A stretch of 34,555 nucleotides of DNA from an uncultured Granulosicoccaceae bacterium (GTDB lineage Bacteria; Pseudomonadota; Gammaproteobacteria; Granulosicoccales; Granulosicoccaceae). The notes under the pieces were generated by a model, which did not search any database, was not told the DNA's origin, and saw only the letters and a list, made by a program, of their open reading frames with translations. Location: positions 1 through 34,555 of the forward strand of contig CALISD010000164.1 of assembly GCA_938041955.1 (NCBI GenBank), read 5' to 3'. The position numbers and the translations under genes are program-made. Below are positions 7,201 to 15,211 of the stretch, one piece after another (the stretch's first letter is position 1; each line of letters begins with the position of its first letter).

Positions 7201-9480
7201 ATCAGCCGTACTTCAATATTCTGGGCTCTACTATTTTTGCCATTTGGCATCAATGCAGAAACCCTGACAGTCAACCTTGCCGATCTTGGATCAGCACTTT
7301 CTTCCAACCGCAGTGAACAAGACGCAGTTCAACGCCTGGTGCTTGATAAAATTCAGCGCCGATTGAATGAGCTCGATTTGCAGTTGAGCAATAACGAATT
7401 ACTATTGCAGGACGAGCTGACTGATGCGCTAGTGGAAGACGGCTGCACCAGCACAAACATTCAGAACATGACGACTGAAGTCTTGTTATCTGCAGATACC
7501 GGGATATCTCTGACAATTGATTCTCTATTTGATCCGATAGAACTCTCACTGTCCTTGTCTGCGACGGTCAACACTCGTGGCCGCGCACGTCAAGTATTCG
7601 GTGTCCGTCTCGGGAGTTGTCGTCAATTAGCCAGCGACAGTTTCAACTTCGAGGCCACTGGCCCACTGGGCATTACGCTTGACCTTGAGATTGCACTTAA
7701 TCCGGAATGGATAACTGACGACACGCTACGTATTACCCCTCAGATCACAATCGATGGGGAACTGCGGGAAAGTAATATCGTAGTAGACGTAGATGATTCA
7801 CTGTTGCGCGGCCTGCTTGAACGATTTTTACAATCAGAAGTAGACGACCTGTTCAACACTGGCAGCCTAAGAACCGAGTTGTCTGATCTGCAAAACTCCC
7901 TGAACGAACAAATTTCAGTTAATGGCTCTGACGCTTCGTTCGACATTCAGTTGCCCGAGTCGGACGACGAACAGATCATAGCCATGTATGAGCTTCTCAC
8001 TCCACAAGCACGATTCCCGCTTACGGTGGAGTTTCTACAACAATACAGGCTGGAGATACTGGCAGCATTGATTTTCGATGATCAGGAACGAATAGTAGAA
8101 ATATTAGAGGATGCAGCGTTTTGCCAACTGACCGAACAGTTACAAGTAGAACCTTCACCCCACCCGGTGTTTGAAATAGACAACGGCAACTGCGTCGCAT
8201 CAGACACCAGACGTGAGGGATTGTTATACGGTGACGCTAACTGCGCCGAACCATTCGACTATTACCCAACAGATTTTGCAGCCTTCTGTGCCACCGCACT
8301 CGATTCAAATAGATTGGGTAACGCACAAAGCAATGTGACTGAACTACAGCGCTGGAGCACTTCTCCCGGCAGCCTTTTTGAACTGGGCGCATTGCCCATA
8401 GAGGGCAAAGCACAGCCGTTTATAACGCGAGTAAACTACAAGAACGTGACGACCGAGCGGGGCAACTGCTCACTGGAAATGCGTATCTATACAAATGATC
8501 CTTCTGGCAGAAACCAAAAACCATTGATAGCGTTGCACGGTGGTAGCTGGCAAAACCGTGGCACCGGTTTTTTGGGCATCGAGAATATGGCAACGCACCT
8601 TGCTGACAGAGGGTTCGTCGTGTTCTCCCCGTTCTATCGCCTGGTACATGATTCCGACGGCAGCCCGGAATGCCACAACGCAACGCTCAGTGAATTACTC
8701 ACTGATGTAGATGACGCGCTCACCTGGGTTCAGCAAAACATGGATTTATACGGTGCAACTGGGAAACCGGTTGTGTTTGGTCAGTCAGCTGGTGGCCACC
8801 TGGCAGCTCACCTGAGTATTAATCGCCCCTCACAAATAGAACGTGCTGTGCTTTTTTACGCACCTACGGACTTTGAGGATTTCGGCAGTCAAATACAGCG
8901 CGGTGAATATACCAATGAAGTCGGCGTAAAGATCATGCAACGCGTTACCGGCACCAGCACTGACACATTCAACCTGCAGAGTGAGCTAGTCAGAAAAAAT
9001 TCGTTTCCATCCATTGTCGAAGCCCAACCGAACAATTACCCTCCAATGTTTATACTGCACGGCGAATCAGACACCCTATTGCCATCGAGACAATCTGTTC
9101 GTATGTGCAACGCTTTGGCTGGAAATGTTGAAGCCGGTCCGGCACCCTATAACTTTAATACCGTGTCTACGCGGCGCACATTTGCATGTGATGATCGAGG
9201 CAGTCAGCTACACCTGATTGCAGAGGGCGAACACACGCTTGATCTTTGCATTTCCGATGAACTTTGTTTTGCCGGCTCACCGGCAAGCGCTGCAGCAACT
9301 GCGGACTCTATCCAACAAATGCTTAACTGGAGCGCCGCTGATACCCTCGTCACTTATGACACCACAGAACAACAAAGAACAGGCTCTGGCGCGTTATCCC
9401 TGATAATGTTACTTATGCTCTTCTCAGCCGTCCTAAGAAGGTTTAATTCGCTTAACACTTATTCGAATACACACCGATAA
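7198..9480 (+). CDS. Secreted alpha/beta hydrolase (esterase-like) with a novel N-terminal region and GlyGly-CTERM-like tail
   Basis: From the ATT at 7198 the product is 760 residues. Residues 1-18 form a good signal peptide (basic start, IFWALLFLPFG, cleavage after INA). Residues about 30-330 are acidic, rich in predicted helix and strand, and match no family I recognise. Residues about 400-700 are an alpha/beta hydrolase of the carboxylesterase/BD-FAE kind: HGGSW oxyanion-hole motif (His447), GQSAGG nucleophile elbow (Ser530), Asp625 in HGESDTLLP and His679 in EGEHTLD as the probable triad. The tail has TGSGA, a hydrophobic stretch and LRR. This resembles the GlyGly-CTERM signal processed by rhombosortase, so the protein is probably released or anchored at the surface. 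The substrate is unknown; an ester or a peptide is possible. The gene stands alone, divergent from ndh and convergent with rtcB. Confidence 0.75.
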   Translation: MISRTSIFWALLFLPFGINAETLTVNLADLGSALSSNRSEQDAVQRLVLDKIQRRLNELDLQLSNNELLLQDELTDALVEDGCTSTNIQNMTTEVLLSADTGISLTIDSLFDPIELSLSLSATVNTRGRARQVFGVRLGSCRQLASDSFNFEATGPLGITLDLEIALNPEWITDDTLRITPQITIDGELRESNIVVDVDDSLLRGLLERFLQSEVDDLFNTGSLRTELSDLQNSLNEQISVNGSDASFDIQLPESDDEQIIAMYELLTPQARFPLTVEFLQQYRLEILAALIFDDQERIVEILEDAAFCQLTEQLQVEPSPHPVFEIDNGNCVASDTRREGLLYGDANCAEPFDYYPTDFAAFCATALDSNRLGNAQSNVTELQRWSTSPGSLFELGALPIEGKAQPFITRVNYKNVTTERGNCSLEMRIYTNDPSGRNQKPLIALHGGSWQNRGTGFLGIENMATHLADRGFVVFSPFYRLVHDSDGSPECHNATLSELLTDVDDALTWVQQNMDLYGATGKPVVFGQSAGGHLAAHLSINRPSQIERAVLFYAPTDFEDFGSQIQRGEYTNEVGVKIMQRVTGTSTDTFNLQSELVRKNSFPSIVEAQPNNYPPMFILHGESDTLLPSRQSVRMCNALAGNVEAGPAPYNFNTVSTRRTFACDDRGSQLHLIAEGEHTLDLCISDELCFAGSPASAAATADSIQQMLNWSAADTLVTYDTTEQQRTGSGALSLIMLLMLFSAVLRRFNSLNTYSNTHR

Positions 9481-9494
9481 GCTAACCTAATTTA

Positions 9495-9520
9495 GCCGAA
9501 ACAGATTATTCTGTTTCGGC
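9495..9520. terminator. Bidirectional hairpin between the hydrolase gene and rtcB
   Basis: A perfect 10-bp inverted repeat (gccgaaacag at 9495-9504 and ctgtttcggc at 9511-9520) with a 6-base loop lies between two convergent stop codons. There is no long T run on either side, only AT-rich flanks. Its position and symmetry make it a likely shared terminator. Confidence 0.75.
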
Positions 9521-9554
9521 CATAATAGCACCAGGCGCGCGAGTACATCATGAG

Positions 9555-10751
9555 CTAACCCTTCACACATACCACCTGCTTTAAGGTATGTACTATATCT
9601 ACAAGATCCCTCTGGTTTTCCATTACCACATCAATGTCTTTGTATGCACCCGGTATTTCATCAACAACACCGATGTCCTTACGACACTCAACACCTTCTG
9701 TCTGCAGCTCTAAATCGCTTGACGTAAACGCTTTTTTTGCTGCAGTGCGGCTCATAGTACGCCCGGCACCGTGAGAGCATGAACAGAATGAGCTTGCATC
9801 CCCCTTGCCGCTTACTATGTAGGACTTCGCCCCCATACTACCGGGGATGATGCCCAGCTCACCCTCGCGAGCGCTAATTGCACCTTTACGTGTCAGAAAC
9901 ACATTGGCACCAAAGTGCTGCTCCACCGATACATAATTGTGATGACAGTTTATCGCCTCCCTGGTGACCGAAAATTCAGGCAGTACACCTTTCATAGCCT
10001 CAACCACCATGCGCATCATTTCACGCCGGTTCCACATAGCGTAATCCTGAGCCCAGTGGACTGCGAAAACATAATCATCAAAGTGCTTTGTACCCTCATC
10101 AAAGTAGGCGAGATCCTTATCCGGCAAATTACGCTGCAATCGTTCAATATCCTTTTTTGCCTGCTGTATAAAGTATCGGCCAATAACATTGCCAATACCA
10201 CGACTCCCTGAGTGCAGCATAATCCAGACATCATCATTTTCATCAAGACAGATCTCAATGAAATGATTTCCGCCTCCGAGGGTCCCGACTTGTTGTGACC
10301 ATGTGCGAGACAGATTCTTCACCATTTTTCCGACAGTCGGATGCCTCGCGAGAATTCGTTCCAGCCCGGGATCCAAAGCTTGAAGCGTCGATCGTCTTGC
10401 TTTCACGGATTTATGCATCGCAAACCCAACCGGTACCGCATCTTCAATGGCATGCCGGACAGCCTTGAGATTATCCGGCAGTTGATCTGAAGGCAATGAC
10501 AAACGTACTGCATTCATACCACAACCAATATCAACCCCCACAGCAGCGGGGATAATAGCCCCTCGCGTAGGAATCACCGATCCGACAGTAGCGCCCATAC
10601 CAAGATGGACATCAGGCATTGCTGCAATGTGACTATGGATAAACGGCAGTTGAGATATTTTTAACAACTGTTCATAAGCACCATGATCAATATCATTAGT
10701 GTAAATATTTACCGGAACTTTACCCTTTGTGATTCTTTTTTGAATTGGCAT
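9555..10751 (-). CDS. rtcB: RNA ligase RtcB
   Basis: The product is a 398-residue RtcB, the GTP- and Mn-dependent ligase that joins RNA 2',3'-cyclic-phosphate or 3'-phosphate ends to 5'-OH ends during RNA repair. Signature motifs appear in order: MPDVHLG (residues 45-51), DIGCGMN with the metal-binding Cys77, GGGNHFIE near 160, HSGSRGIGN near 180-190, and SCSHGAGR with His327 as the expected GMP-accepting histidine. Length is close to that of the E. coli protein. The start has AAGGA nine bases upstream. Neither RtcA cyclase nor the RtcR regulator is adjacent, unlike the E. coli rtcBA locus. The gene appears to be transcribed alone. Confidence 0.95.
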   Translation of the reverse strand: MPIQKRITKGKVPVNIYTNDIDHGAYEQLLKISQLPFIHSHIAAMPDVHLGMGATVGSVIPTRGAIIPAAVGVDIGCGMNAVRLSLPSDQLPDNLKAVRHAIEDAVPVGFAMHKSVKARRSTLQALDPGLERILARHPTVGKMVKNLSRTWSQQVGTLGGGNHFIEICLDENDDVWIMLHSGSRGIGNVIGRYFIQQAKKDIERLQRNLPDKDLAYFDEGTKHFDDYVFAVHWAQDYAMWNRREMMRMVVEAMKGVLPEFSVTREAINCHHNYVSVEQHFGANVFLTRKGAISAREGELGIIPGSMGAKSYIVSGKGDASSFCSCSHGAGRTMSRTAAKKAFTSSDLELQTEGVECRKDIGVVDEIPGAYKDIDVVMENQRDLVDIVHTLKQVVCVKG

Positions 10752-10773
10752 TGGCCTAATCCTTTTTCAAATA

Positions 10774-10779
10774 ATTATA
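10774..10779 (-). promoter_or_regulatory. -10 element of the probable rtcB promoter
   Basis: A perfect TATAAT (minus strand, 10779-10774) sits about 20 bases before the rtcB ATG. It is preceded by a G-rich stretch (GGAGGAGGC) and has no good -35 hexamer. Initiation would give a very short leader carrying the AAGGA site. The weak -35 suggests dependence on an activator, but that is inference. Confidence 0.4.
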
Positions 10780-10930
10780 GCCTCCTCCACATTGGGGGAG
10801 TGTCTTCCTAAGTTACTAGATACGATTCGAATGCAGTGGCTTATCGCCGCTCTATAGAAACACACGCAGCTGTGCCCGAAAGAAAAACGCTTAGCAACGA
10901 TGGTCAGAGCGTCACTTTATTCCCGGGCAC

Positions 10931-10963
10931 AAAAAAGCCCCGATTGAATACCAACCGAGGCTT
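10931..10963 (-). terminator. Intrinsic terminator of the candidate small RNA
   Basis: Read on the minus strand, AAGCCTCG and CGGGGCTT form an 8-bp stem (one G-T pair) with a loop of about 13 bases, followed directly by six T residues (10936-10931). This is a standard Rho-independent terminator and has no annotated gene immediately upstream other than the candidate RNA. Confidence 0.75.
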
Positions 10964-11136
10964 ATTAGAAAGTCTTTGCTGGCAGTGTAGCCAGCAACAA
11001 AGCCGCGCTACGTTATTTCTGTATATCGCATGATATTGTGATGTTGCATTTTCATTCTCAATGATTCAGCGCGCTATTAAGTCACATTGCACGCAGTAAT
11101 TTTTTAAATGACCTGTTAATGCTTAGCAGGCGCGGG
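10931..11136 (-). ncRNA. Candidate small RNA of about 205 nt between rtcB and the DUF4240 gene
   Basis: A near-perfect sigma-70 promoter (11170-11143, minus) is followed about 205 bases later by an intrinsic terminator (10963-10931, minus). No convincing gene lies between them. The predicted transcript has structure: a 6-bp pairing CGCGCT/AGCGCG enclosing about 60 bases, a perfect 8-bp hairpin TTGCTGGC/GCCAGCAA (10976-10997), then the terminator stem. It also contains a 15-codon frame (ATG AAA ATG ..., about 11050-11003) without a strong Shine-Dalgarno site. This could be a leader or dual-function peptide, or chance. It does not resemble 6S RNA, tmRNA, RNase P RNA, Spot 42 or GcvB as I know them. 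The rest of the 725-base gap (10752-11476) shows only the rtcB promoter and the CRP-like site. Confidence 0.5.
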
Positions 11137-11142
11137 AGCGGA

Positions 11143-11170
11143 ATTATAAGCAGAACACCTTCTTTGTCAA
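11143..11170 (-). promoter_or_regulatory. Near-consensus sigma-70 promoter with GC-rich discriminator
   Basis: On the minus strand a perfect TTGACA (11170-11165) and a perfect TATAAT (11148-11143) are 16 bases apart. The bases after the -10 box (TCCGCTCCCGCGCC) form a GC-rich discriminator of the type seen at growth-rate-regulated stable-RNA promoters. This is the strongest promoter-like sequence I noticed in the window, and it points into the candidate small RNA. Confidence 0.65.
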
Positions 11171-11197
11171 CACCTAAGTTAATGATAACTGGCAAAG

Positions 11198-11213
11198 CGT
11201 GATTGCAATCACT
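11198..11213. promoter_or_regulatory. CRP-like palindrome upstream of the small-RNA promoter
   Basis: A perfect 14-bp palindrome (GTGATTGCAATCAC, 11199-11212) contains GTGA-N6-TCAC, the core of the CRP/FNR-family recognition sequence. It is centred about 70 bases upstream of the predicted start of the candidate RNA, near the -72 position used by class I CRP activators. It could instead serve the DUF4240 gene about 265 bases away on the plus strand. Confidence 0.45.
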
Positions 11214-11476
11214 GGCACGACTACACAACCTGATTCCGCCCACCGCATACGTTATTAACCATAGCAAACTAAAGTTCGAAATCCAATTTCCCTCAATCAA
11301 TGCCTGTTTCAGCTGTGACTGCCGAAGAAATTCCATTCGTTAACCGGAGCTGAAAAATAGCAAGGCAACCGCTAATACCACCCACACGATATTGACCTGA
11401 CCGCACCATGGCAGTAAGGTCGTTATAGCTTTTTTGCATCATCTCATTCAGCTGGCAATATACGGAGAAGTCAAAT

Positions 11477-11962
11477 ATGGACATCAATACTTTTTGGGAA
11501 TTAATCGAATACGGGTGTCATTCAGACGAACCAGAAGAAGTACTTAAAAACAAACTCGCTGCGCTCACCCCGGATGAGCTCATCTCATTTCAAGAGCATT
11601 TCGATCGGCGTTTCGATGCGGCCGACACTTGGGACCTTTGGGGAGCAGCTTATCTTATAGGTGGCGGTTGCTCTGATGACGGCTTTATTGATTTTAGATA
11701 CGGCCTGATTTCTAAAGGGCGTGATATCTACCAAAAAGCGATAACCAATCCGGACTCTCTTGCAACGCTTGGAGATGATATCGAAATAGAGAATGAAATG
11801 TTCGGATATGTGGCTTCCAGCCTTTACGAACAAAAAACGTCAAAAGAAATGCCTGATACGCCGAGCGCAGACCAGTCTGACACACTGGGAACAGAGTGGG
11901 ACTTTGACGATGAGTCAGAAAATTTGAAGCGCCTTCCACTGCTCTCTGCGCTATATCAATAA
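11477..11962 (+). CDS. DUF4240 domain protein
   Basis: The product is a 161-residue acidic cytoplasmic protein. Its first 125 residues match the DUF4240 pattern: MDINTFWELIE at the start, a central FQEHFDRRFDAAD stretch, then WDLWGAAYLIGGGCSDDGF and a FRYGLISKGRDIY segment. The tail is low-complexity and acidic. Members of this family are widespread single-domain proteins with no established function; some occur near immunity-type genes, but nothing here supports that. The start is well supported by GGAGAAG just upstream of the ATG. It is convergent with the helicase gene (45 bp gap) and is probably monocistronic. Confidence 0.8.
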   Translation: MDINTFWELIEYGCHSDEPEEVLKNKLAALTPDELISFQEHFDRRFDAADTWDLWGAAYLIGGGCSDDGFIDFRYGLISKGRDIYQKAITNPDSLATLGDDIEIENEMFGYVASSLYEQKTSKEMPDTPSADQSDTLGTEWDFDDESENLKRLPLLSALYQ

Positions 11963-12007
11963 TTCACCCTGAGATAAGCCTCAGACTTGCACTCAGCATT
12001 ATTATTG

Positions 12008-13942
12008 TCAATTCACCGATACCTCTTCAATCCAATGTCTAAGGGCTTCTGGCACTACCAGCTTTTTCTTCGCTCTGGTCACCCCAACATACAATATAGA
12101 GCAGAACTCGGCACGATTATCAGACATAGATCCGCGGAAAATACCCGGTGTAAGCATCACATTGTTAAACTCGTGATTCAATGTGTTTTTAATGAAATCA
12201 AGCGCCACACTAAAGTGGCCATTGTTATTGAATTTACTGTAGGTCTGCTGCCAGTCCTTATAGCCAAATCCCTTTTCCAACATTCTGTTGATACGCTGAA
12301 ACCCTGGAATATTGCGATTATGTTTTTCAACGTCCGCCCATGAATTAAACCGGAACAATTCCGGGTGTCGCGCCCTGGAACCAGTGTTGTATAACTCAAT
12401 GCAGTCCTGAACAAACATATCCAGATCTTTAGCACTGCTTAGCAATTTTATGTCTGCATTCTCTGCAGCAATCCTCTGCGCCCATTCAAACAACCCCCAC
12501 ATTTCATTTACCAGAATCACGAAGGATTGATCGGGGACTTTAGCCACTTTGTAGTATTCGATTTCAATCCGGTGATCAGTATTTCCATGGAAGGGCGATT
12601 TAGATTTACCCGGGTGCACTGCGATAATCGGATTGACAATGCTCTCTATTTGACTACTTGAGCGAACCGAATGTGAAAGCTCACGTTTACGCATACTTTC
12701 CGGCAACATGGCAACGGCACCGTTTACACTCTGATATTCATCCCCCAGGGTGAGTAGCGCCTGAGGACTGTTATTCAAGATTTGTAACATAGACTCTGAC
12801 AAGCTATGACATTCATCAAGCAAAATGTGCGTATAACCGGGTGGTACATAACAGCGATTTAATGCCGCCCATTTTATAACATGAAAGCCGCGCACCTGAG
12901 GTTTCAAATGTTCAGGCCCGGGTGTTTGAAATTGCCTCCACAATGCCCTGGCATGCTGGCAGGTTATTGCAGTAGTGGTAACATCAAAGGTGGCTTTAAA
13001 ACGTCGAGGAATGTGCTCTTCTGATATCTCATCATTATCACTCTGACAAAAACGGTACAGCGCTCCCCGCACAGCTGCGATTATTTCCAAAGCACTAAAA
13101 TCACCACTATCGTGTACACCCAGCAATTGAATCAATTGCGAATCCGGCATTGTCGCTCTGGACACATCGATACGACGGAAATTCTTATGTGAACTTACCG
13201 TCAGATCGTTGGGCAATATTTGTTGCGCCAGGCCGATGAAGGTTTTTTTGTGTACGCTGGGGTTTAAGTCGGCTTTGGCAGACAGGGCATCCAGCTGTTT
13301 TTTGGTATGGGCAAGCAACAACACCTGCGCGTTAGATCGCTCCAGCAACTTCAAAATAGCGACAATGAAAGTTGATTTGCCAGTACCCGCGTAGCCCTGA
13401 ACATGTATTTGCTCATCGCTTTGTGCTTCGAACTCACGATATAAGCGACTTTGCTCAGTGGTTAAATACGATACATTACGCGCACGAAGCTGGATTTTTA
13501 CGGCCCGTTCATTCAAAGCGCTTCTGTGCCGGTCTTTAAATTCAAAGTCCCAGCTACCATCTGGCAGCAGATACTCACCGGGCACTATCGCTTTATCATC
13601 AAGCAGCACGATTCTGAAATCTATAAGACGATTAAGTCCTTCCGCAATTTGCGACTTACCAATTAAGGAATGAGTGCCTTCAATATATGATTGCAAGTCT
13701 GTCTGCTGAACCTGAGCCTGACCAATGTCTAACGCCTGGGCAAAAAACTGCTCGGGGTGGAAAGTCTCCTTTTCATGCAGTTCAGGTAAACGTGCTATTA
13801 ACAAAAGCGCGGTGTATTGCGCTAAGGACAAAGTTTGGAGTTCCGTTACCAGATCACTCGCATTATCCAGTAGATGGTGTAAGGTATTCTCGCTGAGCGG
13901 CAGATACATGCCAGTGCGCTCGATAGGCATGAAATCTCTCAA
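12008..13942 (-). CDS. SF1 (UvrD/Rep-like) helicase or ATPase
   Basis: The 644-residue protein has superfamily I helicase motifs in order: Walker A GYAGTGKST (residues 183-191), a motif Ia-like LLLAHTKKQ (about 208-216), Walker B ILLDECHSL (about 373-381), a motif III-like LTLGDEYQSVNG (about 396-408) and motif VI YVGVTRAKKKL near the C-terminus. The first 170 residues carry no domain I recognise and may bind nucleic acid or a partner. I see no PD-(D/E)XK nuclease motif. It probably translocates on single-stranded nucleic acid using ATP. A second in-frame ATG four codons into the frame is an alternative start. It lies 118 bp downstream of cobO on the same strand, so readthrough from the cobalamin operon is possible, but a functional link is not evident. 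Confidence 0.75.
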   Translation of the reverse strand: MRDFMPIERTGMYLPLSENTLHHLLDNASDLVTELQTLSLAQYTALLLIARLPELHEKETFHPEQFFAQALDIGQAQVQQTDLQSYIEGTHSLIGKSQIAEGLNRLIDFRIVLLDDKAIVPGEYLLPDGSWDFEFKDRHRSALNERAVKIQLRARNVSYLTTEQSRLYREFEAQSDEQIHVQGYAGTGKSTFIVAILKLLERSNAQVLLLAHTKKQLDALSAKADLNPSVHKKTFIGLAQQILPNDLTVSSHKNFRRIDVSRATMPDSQLIQLLGVHDSGDFSALEIIAAVRGALYRFCQSDNDEISEEHIPRRFKATFDVTTTAITCQHARALWRQFQTPGPEHLKPQVRGFHVIKWAALNRCYVPPGYTHILLDECHSLSESMLQILNNSPQALLTLGDEYQSVNGAVAMLPESMRKRELSHSVRSSSQIESIVNPIIAVHPGKSKSPFHGNTDHRIEIEYYKVAKVPDQSFVILVNEMWGLFEWAQRIAAENADIKLLSSAKDLDMFVQDCIELYNTGSRARHPELFRFNSWADVEKHNRNIPGFQRINRMLEKGFGYKDWQQTYSKFNNNGHFSVALDFIKNTLNHEFNNVMLTPGIFRGSMSDNRAEFCSILYVGVTRAKKKLVVPEALRHWIEEVSVN

Positions 13943-14060
13943 TGACCAAGACCACTCAATTGTAACACCATTAAAGGCACGCTCCGGTTTGACAACATCT
14001 TAAAGCCGGAATTGAATATCGACTGACAGCACCCATGGCTAATTATTAAGCCTGCGCAAC

Positions 14061-14687
14061 TTAAAACTCCACCCCCTTCTGAGCACGAATTCCCGCTTCA
14101 AAAGCATGCTTTACCATGAACATATCTGTCACTGTGTCAGCGATTTCTATCAGTTCAGGCTTTGCATCCCTGCCGGTAACGATAATGTTTAATTTCTCTG
14201 GCCTGGCGGCCAGTACTCGCACGACATCTTCAATATCCAGATAGTCGTATCGTAGTGCAATGTTCAGCTCATCGAGAATGATCAAGTCATACACCGGCTT
14301 ATCAGCTCGACAACTTTCGATCATCTCAACTGTTTTCTGCCAGCCGTGCCGGGCGCTGGCGGTGTCTTCATCAAGATCCTGTGTATTCCAGGTAAAACCG
14401 TCACCACTCACTTTGTGGTCAATTTCCGGAAAGCGTTTAAAGGCTTCTGCCTCCCCCGTTTTCCAGGTACCTTTAATAAATTGCATTATGCCAACACTCT
14501 GGCCATGGCCTGCAGCGCGTATAGCAGTGCCAAACGCGGACGATGACTTACCCTTACCATCACCTGTATTCACTATCAATATACCGCGTTCTATATCTGC
14601 CTTGGCGACACGTTCTTTTTGCTTCTTCTGCATCTCCTGCATACGGGCGTTGTGCTCTTGTGCAGTCTTGTTCTTGCTATCACTCAC
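14061..14687 (-). CDS. cobO: Cob(I)yrinic acid a,c-diamide adenosyltransferase
   Basis: This 208-residue CobO/BtuR/CobA-family enzyme transfers the 5'-deoxyadenosyl group of ATP to cob(I)alamin or cobinamide in the cytoplasm. Residues 1-33 form a charged helical arm, as in the family. The P-loop is NTGDGKGKSS (about 40-49), followed by MQFIKG and the LDELN motif in the Walker B position. Length matches the family. The ATG lies inside the end of cobU (8-base overlap), so the two are translationally coupled. It is the last cobalamin gene of the seven-gene operon that starts at btuB. In this context it activates imported corrinoid before nucleotide-loop assembly. Confidence 0.95.
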   Translation of the reverse strand: MSDSKNKTAQEHNARMQEMQKKQKERVAKADIERGILIVNTGDGKGKSSSAFGTAIRAAGHGQSVGIMQFIKGTWKTGEAEAFKRFPEIDHKVSGDGFTWNTQDLDEDTASARHGWQKTVEMIESCRADKPVYDLIILDELNIALRYDYLDIEDVVRVLAARPEKLNIIVTGRDAKPELIEIADTVTDMFMVKHAFEAGIRAQKGVEF

Positions 14688-15204
14688 CCGCAGATCCTTT
14701 TAAATATTGCGGCAATCCAGCCACAGTTAAAATCACGTTGTCGCAAGCCGTTGCCAATTGCTGATGTAACAAACCCGCCACATCGCAAAATTGTCGCGTC
14801 AGCTCACCAACCGGAACAATCCCCATACTGGTTTCATTCGATACCATCACAACGGGCCCGGCTGTATTCTTTACTGCCTGCAGTAAGCCATCACTTTGAT
14901 GCTGTACCGACCCCGCGCTGTCCGACAGCAACACATTGGTTAGCCACAACGTCAGGCAATCTACCAGGACGCAAGTATCGTCATTTGAATGAGTGCTGAT
15001 AGCCATAGCTAGATTCAGAGGTTCTTCTACCACCTGCCAATGTGATGGTCGACTTTCGCGGTGATGTTTAATACGCCTGTGCATTTCATCGTCATTGGCC
15101 GTTGCGGTCGCAATATAGATTACGCGCTTGCCGGTGTTAGCCGCATGCGTCTCTGCCAACCTGCTTTTGCCGGACTTGATACCGCCGAGAATCAGGGTTT
15201 TCAT
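14680..15204 (-). CDS. cobU: Adenosylcobinamide kinase / adenosylcobinamide-phosphate guanylyltransferase
   Basis: CobU/CobP phosphorylates adenosylcobinamide and then attaches GMP to give AdoCbi-GDP, the substrate of CobS. Starting at the ATG at 15204 gives 174 residues beginning MKTLILGGIKSGKSR, the usual N-terminus with the P-loop. Other family marks are VDCLTLWLTN near residues 80-90 and VSNETSMGIVP near 120-130, typical of the family. An ATG 48 bases upstream is in frame, but it would overlap btuD and add 16 residues not typical of CobU. The chosen start lies seven bases after the btuD stop. Its Shine-Dalgarno site is weak. Confidence 0.94.
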   Translation of the reverse strand: MKTLILGGIKSGKSRLAETHAANTGKRVIYIATATANDDEMHRRIKHHRESRPSHWQVVEEPLNLAMAISTHSNDDTCVLVDCLTLWLTNVLLSDSAGSVQHQSDGLLQAVKNTAGPVVMVSNETSMGIVPVGELTRQFCDVAGLLHQQLATACDNVILTVAGLPQYLKGSAGE

Positions 15205-15211
15205 GGTCTGT

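Noticed and set aside
10836..11033. 65-residue plus-strand frame in the rtcB/DUF4240 gap
   Set aside because: It crosses the minus-strand terminator and the perfect hairpin, has no ribosome binding site and does not look like a protein.
11968..11984. Terminator between the DUF4240 and helicase genes
   Set aside because: There is only a 5-bp stem (CTGAG/CTCAG) with no T run. It is too weak to call.
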